Below, in pieces: positions 1-14,615 of a stretch of 64,000 bases of DNA (positions are counted from its first letter, which is position 1; each line of letters starts with the position of its first letter). Below the pieces are notes generated by a model. It was not told the DNA's origin, made no database searches, and saw only the letters and a program-made list of their open reading frames with translations. The position numbers and the translations under genes are program-made. Source of the stretch: Ophiodon elongatus (lineage: Eukaryota; Chordata; Actinopteri; Perciformes; Hexagrammidae). The stretch spans positions 938,501-1,002,500 of the forward strand of contig JACSYO010002174.1 of NCBI GenBank assembly GCA_016806645.1, in the 5' to 3' direction.

Positions 1-3000
1 TAGGATAATGTTTTAGAGATACACAGATTAACTTGTGTAATCCAGGCTGCCGAAGGGAGAGTTTAAAGAGAAATGTGTTAAATGTTTATAGATAGAATAA
101 ACCAAATATTAAACCTTAATCTCCAAAGGTTTTTATCTATTGTTGTCCCCACATGTTCTAGGAGTATAGGGAAGATCACTTGCGATTCAATTAAGAAGCA
201 ATGATGTAAGTAAAACATTCTACAAAATGGGATAAAAAAAAAATCTAATGCTACTACTTTTAATTCATCTTTAAACTGCAGAGCAATATCTTTCTAAATT
301 ATAATTGTCACACAAATGGTTTTAAGTAAATTCCACTTTAAATAAGGAAAAAATACAAAATGCTTAACAAATGTCAAAGATAAAGAAAACCCAGAAATTG
401 AAACAAAATTCAGTGAATTAACTTAAGTCGGCTAAATGGTTTCTCCAAGTAATTTCCTGGAATGACTGAGTGCTTCAGTGTCACACAGCAATTTGCAGTT
501 TAATTTAAAAGACAAGAGTGTTGAACACAAAAAAGATGACTGCTGCCCTGGACTCATAAACGGAAGTTATTCTGTTGGGAGATGTGCAGCCACTTCACTG
601 CTGTGTCAACTGGACAAGTGCAAAGTGATACAAATTGTAGTGTAGCTGGAGCACAGCATAACCTTAATAAATAGTGACCTGTTGTTACAGACATTTTAAA
701 TATTATCTGATGTTGGCTTCATTTTCTGTGCTATATTCTTTTACATGGAAGTCAATGTGCTTTTGTGGGATATACATAATACCATCGTTTTGGTCCGTTT
801 TGGTATTCTGCATAGACCATTTGGGATAGAACATGGAGGGGAAAAAGGATGCATTTAAAACAATATATCAAGTGATTAACTCCTTAGCTCAAGCGGTCAC
901 ACTTGATCGCTCCCCAAAAACGTCTCTGGGCATCATGCGGTCACATTTTCTCTCACAACAAGTCAGCGAAATTGTCGAATAAAAATAAATAAAACTAAAA
1001 CAACCGCTGTGATGGTTTGTCTGAAGGCTGCACTGATGGATGAGACCAGAGACTATTCTAGTCCAAATGATAGCATGTTGGGCCACTTGAGACAATTTAC
1101 TGGCTTAGAAATGGCTTTAATTAACACATGTGGGCCATTATTTCTTTATAGTCAGAGACGTTTTAAAGCCTTGATAAGCAGCCGTGGGCTATACCGTGAA
1201 CGGTGTGCATATAGCACCATGGAAACCATTTCATTCCAGGTAAGCCCTGTCTCCTAAAAAATACGATCCCATACACAAAACGGCATTTTGAATTATGTTT
1301 CAAAGCCAACATATCTTTTTGTGGATTACGTTGCTTTTGACGTATCACAAATAACTGTCAAATAAGTACGCGGCGGTCTGTGTAGGGAGGAGGTTCGGGG
1401 TGTTAGATGTCTCCAAAAACACAGGTCTTTCTCACAGTTTTTGTTTTGTAGTCTTTTTAAGCCAAACCATGATGAGTTTTTCACTAAACCGTACAAAGAA
1501 TTTTTGTAACGTTTTTTGTTTTGTTTCGCTCGTTAACTACGAGTTGGAAACAAACTTCACGAGTGTAAAACTACGTACGTAACTGAGCGTGCAGTTCAGT
1601 TGTATGGGAACATCATTCTGTCGGAGATGAAAGGGTTGTTCAGGTAGCATAAGATTGATGTTGAGGAGACCACCAAAAAATATCTAGAATGAATTATTAA
1701 CTCTGAAAAAAGTCAGTTATTCCAGTGTGACTTGTGGTAATGGCTTGTCAATGTGACATCATTCCCCACCAAATCTGAGCCACAGCTTGGCTGTTTATTT
1801 GGCCCACATATCTGCCAAAGAATAGTTGCTGACTGGATAATGCACCGAGATATATACGGTGTACCACACTGTCCCAATGCACTCAATTATTAACTGATAA
1901 ATGCATATTTTCATAGTAATGTGTACTCTTTGGTCCGTTGAGCCCAAGTTCCTGTTATCCTTGCACCGTGTTTGTTAGAATTTACTGTGTTGAAATGTAA
2001 ATGAACTGTTTCTCTCTGCACTACCAAACACATTGCTGTACATTTATGGTATCTGATTACTGCTTGTAGCCAGAGGGGATTGGCTCTGATTTAATTTTCT
2101 GATGGAGTAAATCTCAGAAGTCTACCTGGTTAAAACCTGCTAAATTATAACGCTGTATGAACTTCATTACTGCAATAGCTCTATATGTTGACAGCTGCGC
2201 ATTCATTTTCAGCAAACTTATTGCTCACCATAAAAATCCCTTATCAATAACCAACACTTAAAGCAGGTACACCTCCACCAAGAGGATAAATAAGTTAAAG
2301 TGAATTATCCATATGGGCTGAGTAGAACGTTTTAATTACTCGTGGAACCTGCTCTGCTATCTCTAGCTGTCTGCATTTCAAATCAGTATTCAATTAAGCA
2401 CAGTGATCAGATGATTTGGGAGAGCAAACTGCATTGCGGCTTTTTTTATGCTTCTCCCACTGTAACGCAAGACAACCTTTCACTAAAGCTTTGATACTTA
2501 GACAGTTATGCATTTTTTATTTGTCAATAACACATGGCAAAGTCAGCATTAATGTGACTTTCTATCCTTCAAACAGAGGATGTTTTGTGACGTTCTATGG
2601 ATGTGATGTTATCTATCGTTTTGATGCAAGATATTTATCATTCTTACATTGTGGACGTGGTTACTGATGTACACAAATAGCTATTCATATATTTACTCCT
2701 CCATCTTTTCTTTCTGTTCTCAGATGATGTATACTTGTGAACCCTGCCTACATGCAACTTATTGTCCTTTCCCTGTTTTTTCCAGCTAGTTCTGAATCTT
2801 AATTATTCAACGTTATTTAAGAGACTGTCAGTTTCTGCTCTGTTTGACGGTGATGAAGACGCACTTGGCGTCAATACGTTGGTCGCCTACTAAAGTTAGT
2901 TGCCTTAAATCCGTGTGCTGCTGTATTCTTTGGAGCTAATCTCTGGAGTCTCTCCTGATAGAGGACAACAGGACTTTACACTGTTTTATCTCTGACAGTG

Positions 3001-3999
3001 CCCAGGTTTTGGTCAGTGAGGCAGGGAGTTCTGTGTTGCTATACGTCATTAACCACTGTGAGCGCTTTACTGATTTATCACCCAAAAAAAAAACCAAGTC
3101 TCTGAAGCTGACCAATCTTTGAACTCTCCATGTTACTCTGCAGTGGACATGGGCCCTACACTTAAACAGTGCATTAATAAATGCTCCGGTCATTTGAGGA
3201 ATATCATTTCACAAACAGTCCCCTCTCATAAATCAAATTGGACACCAGGGTGTGTAAAGTTATGCAATAAATTATTTTCTGAATGACTCTTGCACATACA
3301 AGCAATATATTATCATGATAGCAGTGATAGAATAGAGGGCTTCTGAAAGACTCACGCATTAGTCAAGACTTTACAAAAGCAGTGAACAAGAGCCCTTTGT
3401 AGCTCCCCGTTGCAGACAATTGTAATCTTGTAATAGAAGTTCAGATATCATTCACAACACAAAGTGACTTCGTATGCTCTTCAATAAGGATCTGTTTAGG
3501 CATTAAATGTGCAGGGGAAGCTCAAAACAACTTCGCCAAAGGCCCTCTCCAGTGACTTCTTCAGCTCACTCAAACGTCAGAATTGTGTTAAAGGGAAACT
3601 GTTTCTTAAGGTGATGTATGATTATTTCCACCAGTCAGAAATGTAGTGTAAACGAGGCCTGGGTGAGCAGGTGGAGGCAGGAAAACATAGCTGCTATTTA
3701 ATTTTTTCAGAAAAGTGTTGCCAGTAAAAATAATTGCTATTTATAATTATTTTACGAATACTGGATTATACATTGTACTGTATGTAAGTATTTCCTGAAC
3801 CATATGCTATGACAATAATGCCTTTCATTAAATTATTTTCTGAACATATCCATATTCACACTGCCTGCACAATGCAAGGTCAGTATAATAGTCAGTAATA
3901 ATAACACTTATAATGAATTTGACACATATGGCATGCGTATGCAAAGGTTTAGTCCAAAGTGCTTTAGAGAATTAAAAACATTTTTATATATATTTCATT

Positions 4000-4001
<2 letters not shown>
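1..4001. other. Intronic DNA, no recognised feature
   Basis: AT-rich with short runs only. Frames up to 94 codons match nothing I know. No repeat copy shared with the rest of the window was noticed. Confidence 0.5.

Positions 4002-4032
<31 letters not shown>
4002..4032. repeat. (CA)n microsatellite
   Basis: 31 bases of perfect CA dinucleotide repeat, directly before a chain of transposon-derived sequence. Confidence 0.97.
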
Positions 4033-4034
<2 letters not shown>

Positions 4035-4160
4035 CTCAGCATTTGGAAGCCGTATATTGCACAAGGACACTTTGACATGCCAGGGATGAGCCGGAGATCA
4101 AACTGACAATCTGGCTCCATCCAACACTTTCGCGATGAACCAGAACAACGACTGTGAGTC
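4033..4160 (+). repeat. Degenerate interspersed repeat (fish SINE-like text)
   Basis: The phrase around 4059-4110 (caaggacactttgacatgcc, then a diverged form of the tRNA B-box-like ggatcgaacc) resembles a very common short repeat of percomorph genomes. Recognised from memory; boundaries are approximate. Confidence 0.4.
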
Positions 4161-4164
4161 AGAC

Positions 4165-4372
4165 CTTTATCGCCAACATCAGTAGTAGACCTCACTAATG
4201 CTGTTGTAGCTGATTGGGAGCAAATCCCTGCAGCCAGGTCCCAAAACCTCCTGGGATGTCTTCCCAGAGGAGCACAGGCCGCCACAGCAGCAGATTAACA
4301 CGCACACTTTTGGAACGACAAAGCAATGACACGTGGGTGCAATGTCAAAGTGTCCACATACTTTTGGCCTTG
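4165..4372 (+). mobile_element. Tc1/mariner-like transposon, decayed 3' end
   Basis: The plus strand translates as DLTNAVVADWEQIPAARSQN and continues with NLLGCLPR before a stop. This is the C-terminal wording of fish Tc1-like transposases (ALADWEQIP...LP.R). About 75 bases later comes gtgtccacatacttttggcc, the typical 3' terminal inverted repeat of these elements. The 5' end, DDE catalytic core and the rest of the transposase are missing, and an in-frame stop lies just upstream, so this is a dead remnant. Confidence 0.8.
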
Positions 4373-5247
4373 TATCTTTAAAAGAAACAACAACAACAGG
4401 CAATGTTTTGAAATATATTCATGATGTTCTTCATGCCATCATTGTTTGTTTACGTTTTGGTAGATTTGGATTCACAGTTCATTCATTTCTTTCAGTTCCT
4501 GTTGTTTCTCTGAGCAGATGTTTGTTATAATTAATATCACACACTGCAATCGTCTTTCACACAAGAAGAAATATGCCTCATGGTTTAAACTGGAAATATC
4601 AAACTGCTGGTCTCCCACCACTTGTATTTTGAGGAAATTATGAAACTAAGCGTGGTTTCCACAGGGATAATCTCAGATGAGCTGAAATGGGTATAGAGCT
4701 CAATGTTTTTAATGGACAGTTTTTATATTAGAGTTAAAAGCCTGACTGAAAGAATTTCCTCCTCAATTAATCCTCTGCTTGGTTGTTCACATGATCACAT
4801 TTCAAAACGTACATTTTCAAGTCAACAGGCACCACTAATCTCTACAAACCCAGCTGAATGTCGTGTGCGAACCCTTTCAGCAATACGCATGAAAGAAACA
4901 TGTAATGTCTTGTTATTTTTACCACTCGTAAAAAGCTCAGGACGAGTTCTGCTGCTTGTTGGGAGGGAGGGGGGCTGTTGAACGTGAGCCAAGAAAATTT
5001 CAGGAGATATTATGACAAACAATATTATCACGAAGTCCACCTGATGATTGCCTCATTATAAACGGTCTCCTCGTTGACTTTTACCTCAGCTAGACAGAAG
5101 GCTATTAAACGATGCTTTATTCTCCTTCTGGATGTTCATTATTTCTCAGAGCTAAGGATGCTGACATCTCAAACAAAAACCCTGAAGTGACCAGCCTCCG
5201 GCCTGTCAGGGGGAGTGAAGATAAGCCTCATATGCATTCATCCAACC
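4373..5247. other. Intronic DNA, no recognised feature
   Basis: Unique-looking AT-rich sequence. Overlapping frames of 72-92 codons around 4700-5040 on both strands have no recognisable content. Confidence 0.5.
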
Positions 5248-5604
5248 GCTTCCCCGACTTTTATATTTTGTTCAAGGCGAGACACTACAGGCAAAAAACA
5301 AAACAAAGATTTCATGCACTGATCGATAGTGAGATATTGGGCTGCTTGTCTTCCATAACATGTCTTCTTTCCGACTAGTGGAAAAAAACACATCTCAAAT
5401 ACACATTTAGGTGACACTACTTGTGTCTATTAGTGTTTTGCTATGATTAGATAATGCCTCATTCGTTTATTTAAATTTCAGAAAACTTAAACTTAAAAAG
5501 CACCAAAAATTATTTTCTAAATGTCAGTAACCAATTGAAGAAGTTTAATGGTGATATTTATTAGTATTTGTTTTACCCTATTCACCTATTGTGTCTTCAA
5601 GATG
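5248..5604 (+). repeat. Interspersed repeat family A, copy 1
   Basis: Shares successive blocks with two other places in the window: a gacactacaggca block at the left, acatgtcttctttc, then attagataatgcctcatt, then tttcagaaaact, and ttaccctattcacct at the right end. It is diverged from the copies at 27399 and 28028. The right-end wording is familiar from many teleost genomes; the class is unknown to me. Confidence 0.65.
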
Positions 5605-7849
5605 CAAATATATTTAAAGGATGCATCATGATAATATAATTTTTCATATACTTCTCTACGCATTGCATCTCTTCAACTGATCTTTGTCTTTTGCTGGCAT
5701 AACAACGAAGAGGAAACAAAGGTCTCTACACAGCTGCTTCAGACATTTCTGGGACAGAAGGATGAAGTCTGAGAGACAGACGTATGTTATTGATAAAGAT
5801 ATGGTACAAGTCCCATTTGGACAGCTCCGTATTCATGACGACTTAATGTGCAGCCTGTGACAAGCCTAACGAATCTCATGACCACGTTGTCAGACATTCC
5901 CAATATAGCCTGTAATTATTCATCTTGCTTAAGTGCTCCAAAGCAGAGAAAGTGTTCAGTTTGACTTATTTACTAAGAGAAGCAGCCCGCTGGAAAGAAA
6001 TCGGGCTTGTTTTCTTCTCAGTTCAGGTGGAACCCGCTGGGAAACCCAAGAGCTCTTTACATGGGCAAAACACTTCTCGGTTTATGACGGTCTCTAATTG
6101 CTTGCATGTAATTAAAATGTCTTAGTAGTGTGTTTGCATACCTTAAGGGTTAATTATGTTATCTTAGACTGTGATTGTTTGTGTCCCTGACATGTCAGTA
6201 ATCAAATCAGACACTTATTATGTTGTTTTGAGTAGTATTTAGCAACATAGTGCACCCATGATATGTCCTCTTAGAGCAGATTAAAAAAGGCTGGTAAAAC
6301 ACTCCCATTTACAGATATTTGAATTCAGATACATTGGGTATCACGACTACACCTCTGGAGAGGATATTATCATAATAGCCACTTTCTACATGCAGTGTGT
6401 TAAACTTCCCAAAGAATAGTGGAGGGCAACAATATTAGTGATGAAAATGATCTGTCAATATGCACTTAATCGCCAAATACATGATACTATTTGATGGTGG
6501 GGCTTAGCGAAAGATCAATAATTTCCTGTCTCATACCTAATAACTTTAAGACAAAGCACCCCCCTTCCTCCCTCATAATTAGATGTTTCAAAGTTCTCCA
6601 CAAGGCTTCTTTCCCTTGCAGCGGGAGATGTTCCGTGATGTTTTGTTGATATGACACCCTCTCTCTCACTGTGTTTCCAAGAGTGGACTTCTTGGCCTCA
6701 GACAATCCTCCACCTCACGCTGCGAGCTGAGTGACAGAGTCCCGTCTGGCTGTCATTTGTCCTGACCATGACGGAGAAGCATCAGGCTGCAGGGTGCATA
6801 CACATTCTTCTGTGCCAAATCTGGCCATGCTATGACATTGACGCTCTATCTCAGTTGGAATGGGACACGTTCAGACCCTGAAAGCCAATACTGTTGTCGG
6901 TTACAGAAGTAGTGTTGAGGTGGCTCTGAATATCTGTCAAGACACATCATTGATGTTCCTTTTGGCAATTCTAACTAAGGCAGGAGCACAAATACACAAT
7001 AGAAGATGATACAACTTTGATAGACCGCCCTGCCCCACAGCTTGCAGACTCATCAGCAAGTAGTTTGATGTATTTTTTCATGAAGGAACAACAATCATCC
7101 TCATACAAACACTTCCACAGTAGAATAGTCCAAAACATCCCAAAATATAGTTATCTGGAAAACTTTCAAAGCATATTCTCAGAACTTTTCTTTTTCTAAT
7201 GGCATAAATTGTGTAATTTGAAAACAAACATTTTCTTTTCCATTTACACCACCTAGCATTTGACTTATTGTTCAATAAACAATTTACCTTAACGAAACAA
7301 GACTTTGCCAAGTGTATGTTAATGAAGTTGTTCTAGTGACCTCCAAATTTGATTCAAATTCAATACATCACTTGCCAAGACACTCTCAGTTGTTGGCATG
7401 GAAGTAGCACTGAGCTAGCTGTCACTGTTTTGTTTCAATTAACATAAGCTGTCCTAAATATGCTGAACACTAGTCTTCTTCAATACCACCCCAGGGGCAA
7501 TGCCTAAGAGAACAAAATAATTAACAGCTGTGCTGACACTTAAATCTGTGGCGTTTCTCTGTTTTCATTATCTGTGTCATAATCATTTAGCTGTGTCATC
7601 TCCGCAGAGAACGAATGATACATTGTAAACATTGAACCATTTAGAAATGGCATTCGTCGTTCAAAGATAGACAGCATGAATATATGGTTGGACGTTGTCC
7701 TTGGTTGGAAAACAATTTTACTTGCATTGAGACACATGAACATGATGTCACATGAACAAATGTCCTAAATGAGAGACCTAGATGGTATAAAGAATAGCGC
7801 AACATTTTAGGAAATACAGTTAAACCCTTATTTGCTCTCTTGTCGAGAG
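5605..7849. other. Intronic DNA, no recognised feature
   Basis: AT-rich, no internal repeats or credible exons seen. Confidence 0.5.
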
Positions 7850-7962
7850 TTAAGGCCTTTACACGCCGTGGGTGTGAAGAATAAACCACACAAAAATGTG
7901 AAATACTCGCCAAGGAATAGTTTGCATCAAAACTATTCATACCTGCATGCGAAAGTTGCAAC
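7850..7962 (-). repeat. Interspersed repeat family D, copy 1
   Basis: The reverse complement of this segment matches 33994-34104 over about 110 bases: tgcaact..tcgca, atgaatagtttt.atgcaaa, agtatttc.catttttgtgt, tgtaaag..ttaa. Because of this, the translated frames of the two loci share ASISHFCVVY. An old dispersed repeat; family not identified. Confidence 0.7.
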
Positions 7963-9252
7963 GATTTAAACAAAGAAAGAAGTTTCCAATGGATCTGGGA
8001 TCATACTGACCCACAGCAGCATTTAGTAGTCTGTCTTAGGTCAACGACCTTAGCAGCTGTAAGATATTAATTTTTTTGTTTCCTTTTAGCGGAAAGCTCT
8101 GGGTGAATGTAAGCTCCCCCTGGTAATCAAGCAATGAAGCAGCATGTACTGTATGACAAGGGATTTTATTGTGAAAGGTAAAAACGAAGGAGTGATACGG
8201 TATCGGCTGCTGTTGTGAATGTGAGGGCAGTGAGCGTGTTTTACTAAATTAATAAATACGCAGTATCACTGATTTGTGTTGTGATGCTCTGCTCACATTA
8301 AATACAATATTTATGCAATACAACTCATAGATTTGTCTCAATCATGCTCTTCTTTCTGCTTTCATCAGTCTTCATTCAGCGCAATGAATGAAAGTATATA
8401 GTGCTTGGTTGGTGACCATCGTTGTCCACTATTTTTCAGGATGCATTGTGGGAAACTTTGAGTCCACTATATACTAAACATTCAGACAACACTAAGACAT
8501 GGTGAAATCATTATGAAGTCTCCTATGTAGACAGAAGTGAGTGATGTCAGAACCAGCCTAAGAGTTGTATCTTGTGTCATTCACAGCGCGTTAAGAATTG
8601 TGCACAACATGTCTCGTTATTTCAGCAGATTGACTGCACATTTCACAGCAGCTCATAGTCATTAGAACAAGAGTCACCAGAGAATGATCAAACTCAGGAT
8701 TTCTTTAGGGAATAGCTCTCCCCCACATAAAGAGATTGTCTGAAATAGCCTTCTCGGCCTGCATTACAATTGCACATGCAAGAGTATTTTTAAATCTGTC
8801 AAGATAGAAGCACTTAAGCTTTTGTCTTATATTCATGTTCATAGCATATTGTCATTCTGCCTGCCTTGTATCGAGGGCCACAGAGGAAATGCGTCTTTAT
8901 TTTGTTGAAGGTTATCCTTCATTTCTCTTCTTCCTTACACTCGCGTGAACTACTTGTTGTACTTTGACATTAGAAAAAATCTTGTCTAAACGGCTGTCAT
9001 TCCTCCAGCGTCAAGCGGTTTCAAAGGTTGCACAAACGGATGTAGAGGCTATTACCCGCAAAGGCATAAGTGTTTTGATAGCTGTCTTGATAGAGGGGTC
9101 TTGTGAGATCTTGTGAATAAAAATCTGAAGAAAATGTCAGTCAAAGCAGTTAAATGTCATCTAAAATACGGGAAGGATCAGGGCCTGAAACTTCACTGCA
9201 GCCAATTAAAGATAAATAAGCCACGGACTGATAGGGAGACGTAAGGTTATCA

Positions 9253-9265
9253 GGTAATTTGCATT
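9253..9265. promoter_or_regulatory. POU octamer plus TAAT core, enhancer-site candidate
   Basis: GGTAATTTGCATT contains a perfect octamer (ATTTGCAT) fused to a TAAT core. The same 13-mer recurs at 36786-36798 in the same intron. A CAATTAG homeodomain-type core follows within 15 bases. Binding is not shown. Confidence 0.25.
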
Positions 9266-12158
9266 TCATAGCAATTAGTCGGTTGTGGAGTCAAAGTTCT
9301 TGTGAAGGCTGAGCTGCTCGGCACAGTGTGAGGAGCTCTGCAGACCTGCCACATGGCATCAGTTAGCTCACGTCAAAGCCTCTGACCTTTGCTGCCTCCA
9401 AGATTGTCGAGTTTTCTGTACAGCGCTTCCTACGATTGTATCGTGTACAGATCACAGAGAGGGCAGATCCCCTGACCTCAAGGCCCCTTTTCACTCTTCA
9501 CTTGCTGAGGCCCTTCATGTTAACAACACAGCACCTTTATAAGGTTGAAAAATAAAGAAATGCCTTCAATGACCTTTTGAATGTTCCACCATTGCCATTG
9601 CAATTGACCTGTGGTTTCAATTATTTGCCTCCCTGGTCTTCCAGCACACAAACAACTGCAGGAAAAATAAAGGACATAAATCACAGGAGTGAGGCGATAT
9701 TTAACGCACAACAAAAAAAGCAACATTAGCACAGCGGTTGATTCATTTGTAAAAAAAAAAACAACCTCATATCTTTTTCAATACACCAACTAGTCCGTTG
9801 GCTTCAGCAGAAATACGGTGAACCTGGTATCATGGATTAACATGCGAGCCAGGCGGCGCGTTTAGCTTCACCCTGTGCTTGTTCGTTCCTCTGCACTCGA
9901 TTAACCTTTGCTCAAGTTTAAAATATAATGCTAACATCGCTAATATAGACACAGCAACGCTGAATGAAATTTGTACAATTTGTACAGAGTGGAAAGGCCA
10001 ATGTAACGTGAACCCTCTGTTCCTGGTCGGCACAGTTCTGAAATAATGAATGCCACAGAAGTGATCACATATTTACACTTTTGTAACCTTATTACATCAG
10101 TGGCAAGAAGTCTTTGCTTATTTCGTCAGCAGGTACTAATTGAAAAAAAAAGGCTTCATTGAATCAAATGTAAAACTTTGGCGGAGACTGCACTTGAAGC
10201 GATTGCTTTTGGGGAGAAGAACAGGAAGCAACGACCGGAGTGACGGCCACGATGGAAATATAAATCTATCAGTTTGCCAATAATTCCCTGGTGGTCCTGA
10301 AAAAAAGATAAGCTGACTGGATGGTTTAAACTGCGGGGATGCCGTCTTTATTTAGATTTAAACTGATTAGATAATAAGTAGCAAACGCATGGTGAATAAG
10401 AGAATGAAACCTTGATTGATTATGTAGGAAGTGACGGATATTTAAATGACGCGTTCTTATTGATTGGCTCGGTGTCAGGATTCATTTGACAGCTCTGCTG
10501 AATTGCACACATTGGACACAGATTGCTTTATTTTATCAGCCTCTACTCTCTGCGAGTACAAAAACCCAACAATTATTGTTGGAAATGCTACATGTCACGT
10601 TTGTCTGAATATTTCACGCACGATTGTCTTTGCATTGGCTCCTGCTGAACAGTCATTCTTGTGAAGGCCTTGATGCTCCAGAGGCTATGTTGTCATAAAA
10701 CCTGATGTCCCCACTGCAATATCAGAGTTTATGTACTGTAGTAGCTACAACTAAACAAAGAATGCAACATTAATCTCCAGCCTGTAGCATTCAGTGCATC
10801 AGATACTGAATTATTGACGCCTTTTGTCTTTTTTGTGAGGCAGTCATCCCACTCAGACTGGAGTTTACCAGGTTAATCAGTTAGCCATATTAAAGCCCAG
10901 ATTTCCTCAGGTTGACGCAATAAAAAAAACCAAAAAACCATGAATGATCTGATGCTATGTATATACCGTACACTAGCCGGGATGGCCCTCTGGAGAAAAA
11001 GAGAGTTGGGGAAAAAAAACAATATCATAAAATATGGATGTTTGTCTTCTCTTCTAAAAAGGTGAATTTGACCAAGTAATGGATTGTTCAAATAGCGATT
11101 GAGACACAAAGGCTATTCAAGCAAAACAATACGGCCCCTTGAGAGGATATGATCGCGGTGAAAAATAGTGCATATCTTAAACATTACAGTTACCACTCAG
11201 CAGAGGGGGGATACTGATGTACAAGTGCTTGGGGGAACTGCACACACACACACTCTCACGGGGTGTTGGGAGTCTGACAAGATTTGTCTACAGCTGTTAC
11301 ATTTCAACTTGTGATTCCTTTGATGTTTCATTCTGACGTCCAATGTTCATCAAGTCTCTTACTTAAAATCATCTTTCAGTCCTTGAGCTGTTCTCCGTGA
11401 GACGTGTGCCTTTGTCTGAACGGCCTCTTCCATTTCCCACTCGGTCCACTAATTGGCATAAGTTAATAATCCACTGCACCGATGACACTAATGTATTGAT
11501 TTTTCACTTACTGCGATGACAGTAAAAGGTTTGAATATTTAAATATCTAAAAGACGGCGTATTCCAGCTGTAAAATGACACAAAACAAATTGAAGAAGTG
11601 CCTCTAACTAATAAGGTTTTCTCTGCCTCAGTGTCACAACAGAGGCTTCCTGCAGTTCACTTAAGGTGAAGTCAAAGTATGGGACCACTGGGGTCAAATG
11701 TCAGCGACATCAATATGGATTTACCTGCTATCAGTTATTGCCACCATTTTTCTTTTTTATGAGATGTGATGTTTATCCTCCCTGTTGCAAGTCAATATAA
11801 AATAGCAACTCACCCGTCAAGACTATCTTTAAAAAAAAATCCCTCCTTTTATTTAATCACTTCACATTAAGGTAGAACATCCTTTTAGCATTTCTTAATT
11901 TCTTTTAATCTCCAATGGAAGACCCAAACTCTTTTCAGTTTTACTTTGAAACCCTGTCTGGAGTGTGTAGCCGCGGGGGCTTATTCACTCCTCTCGTCCA
12001 TCATCTACATGTCAAAAAACACTTTTAAACTCTTATCACTCCATCTGGGGAAGGAGAAATGAAATGGCACGGCAAAATGAATGGAAAAAATGAAATGTGC
12101 CTGACAATGACAGCCATGACATCCACGATAAAAAGGCACAGCACTGACGTGTCTACTG

Positions 12159-12183
12159 ACACACGCACGCACACACACACACA
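12159..12183. repeat. Imperfect (AC)n microsatellite
   Basis: 25 bases of AC repeat with two CG interruptions. Confidence 0.9.
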
Positions 12184-14615
12184 GTATGGATGGTGTGTAG
12201 ATATTAAGCAATATATTTAGATATCCTTTGTATTTAAACCTGCTCTAACCTCGTATCTACTTAGACCTGGGTGAGGGATAAATTTGCACCTGCACTGTGT
12301 GGTTACCGTGGTAACGCAAAGAACACTAAGGACAATACCGAGGCCATCAGTTTATTGGAGGAAAAAAAATACATGAATAGAAAGAGTGAAAACAAAAACA
12401 CGTTGAAATACACGTGTCACTATGGCTGGAATTGTCAGCAAATGTGAGAGTCAAACATGGGCCAAAGTTTAAAAAGAGTTGTGTGTGAAATGTGTTGAAA
12501 TATAATGAATAGTTGAGTTTAAGTGTTCAAATGTGCATTTGTAATGTTTGGGAATTCTTCATTAGGAGTGGCATACTCTTTATACAGTCTGGAGTACACC
12601 TTATGTTATATGTATATGTTAGAAAGTAATATGAAAAAATTAAACATTACACATTGAGTCCACTTATTTAAAAAGTAAACAAAAAAAACGTGCTCTAAGA
12701 GCATGACACTCAGCTGTTGCTCATTCTGGAAGCAAAGAAAATAAGCTATTGGGATCATAAGATGGTGAGTTTAATATTAACGGGCTATTACCAAAACCTT
12801 TTCATTAGTTAAACCGTAATAGATTTTACTGAAGCAATTGTTACATTCTCAGTTTAGAGCCTCGCCGCTTATACTGTGGGGCGCTACACTCGAAAAATAA
12901 CAAATGCAAATCGAGCAAAAAACAATGATCCAATAGAAGTATACAACAAATTCATGAAGTGAAATGAGAGAATTTTTGCAGATGCTTTTTCATTTGCGAT
13001 AATAAAAATGGCAGTAATGACCCACTGGACCTGAGCAACAGCAGACACTAAAAAACTATAAACTTCAGTCTGGAACAATGCAACAAAAAACACAATACAG
13101 TAGCCTACCCAGTTATTTCTGTTAATGAGAAGTGCTGGTCACTATGATGAATTATTTGTTCATTTTTATAGGACCACAAACAGAATAGTCATTGATTAGT
13201 CTGAAGCCACATATCATAGCATGTATAGCCTCAAGCTAATTTGCAGTGGCTGTCTCTATTGCCCTTAATTACTAACTGCTGCCTAAATGCTAACACTATG
13301 AATTTTTCAGCAGCCGTTAATGAGCGATAGCTTGGAGAAGGCATTTAATGGATCGTTGTTGAATTATAAACCTTCATGAGTTTATTTATGAGTTTGGCTG
13401 TGAAGGATAATGTACATTAAGTAGTTGATGACATTTATTTACATTTCTCATGGAATGGTTTTATTACAATGGCCGAGAGGGGAAACGCTATGATATCCTC
13501 CGAAGTTGAATTATTATGGGAATAATGTTGTCTCCCTATAAAAGAAGAAGAGCTTGTCGTGCAGCTAAGTCATGAAATAATTGCAGACAAAATCACCTAT
13601 GGTGACTATAGTGTTATCCATCTTAGATTCTATTTTTGTCTAGACAGAAAGCAGAAGAAATATTACAAAGACAGACTTTCCTTTGCCTTTTGCAACAAGA
13701 TTTGTTTGACAAGCTCATCTTTTATTTTCAGGGTAAACATGTTTAGGAGTAGCGGTTTTGCCCCTCGTATACAACCAGAAGAGATTTTCAGACTTTAAAA
13801 AGCAGCCACAGCTTTAAAAAAAAAGGGCTGTAAATATCAACCATTACAAATGCAAAATCTGGAAATTGTAGAGCAGCACTGAGCTGTGTGCTCCTTGGTA
13901 ATCCTTTAAAACCCAACAAATTCAGGGAATTTGGGAAACTAATGCCATGCTTGACCGCTCTGATGTGCCTATGCTGCTTTAGTAAAGCAGAGCCGGTTTT
14001 GACATCTAAATCGCTGTTTGTCAGCACGTGTGTGGGGAGGCTGTTGTAGTGTGCGGCTACAGCAGCGTTTTGGAAAATATCATCACGTGATCATTGTTTT
14101 TTGGCCGTGTGAGGCCGGATTGTTTTATTCAGGAGTGGAGCAGACAATGATCGTTATTAAAAGGAACAACAGCAAAAACAGACCGACTAATTGAGCGTGT
14201 TAAGTGTCCTCAAACCAAATGAGGTATGACTAAATGCATCCTTGGAAATATGAAGCTGTGTTTTGGAAAACAAAAGACTCATTGCATTCTTTACCAAAAA
14301 CACTGCAGCATGCAGAGGCTATGGTTTCCTGCCAAATATACATAATCAGCAATCTACAGAAAACTGAACCATATGATTTCCTAATGTGCTGTGACTATGA
14401 CGGAAATCCTAAATCTTTTTTGTTGCCGAAGCGCGGAAAGCACAGGAAATACAGATGAAAATACTATCACTAATTTACAGCACTGATGCCAACCATCTGT
14501 GTCGCACTTTCTTCCTTCAGATTTCCATATCGCAAAAAAATGCTGGTCTTTATGTGTGTTCTCGAAGTTTTACTTCTTGGTGACAATGAAAGACAGTAAA
14601 AATAGACACAGTGAT

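Larger units (their letters stand above)
7963..14615. other. Intronic DNA with no gene seen
   Basis: Mostly unique AT-rich sequence. Two small items lie in it: an octamer-type site at 9253-9265 and an imperfect CA run at 12159-12183. Frames are all under 80 codons. Confidence 0.5.
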
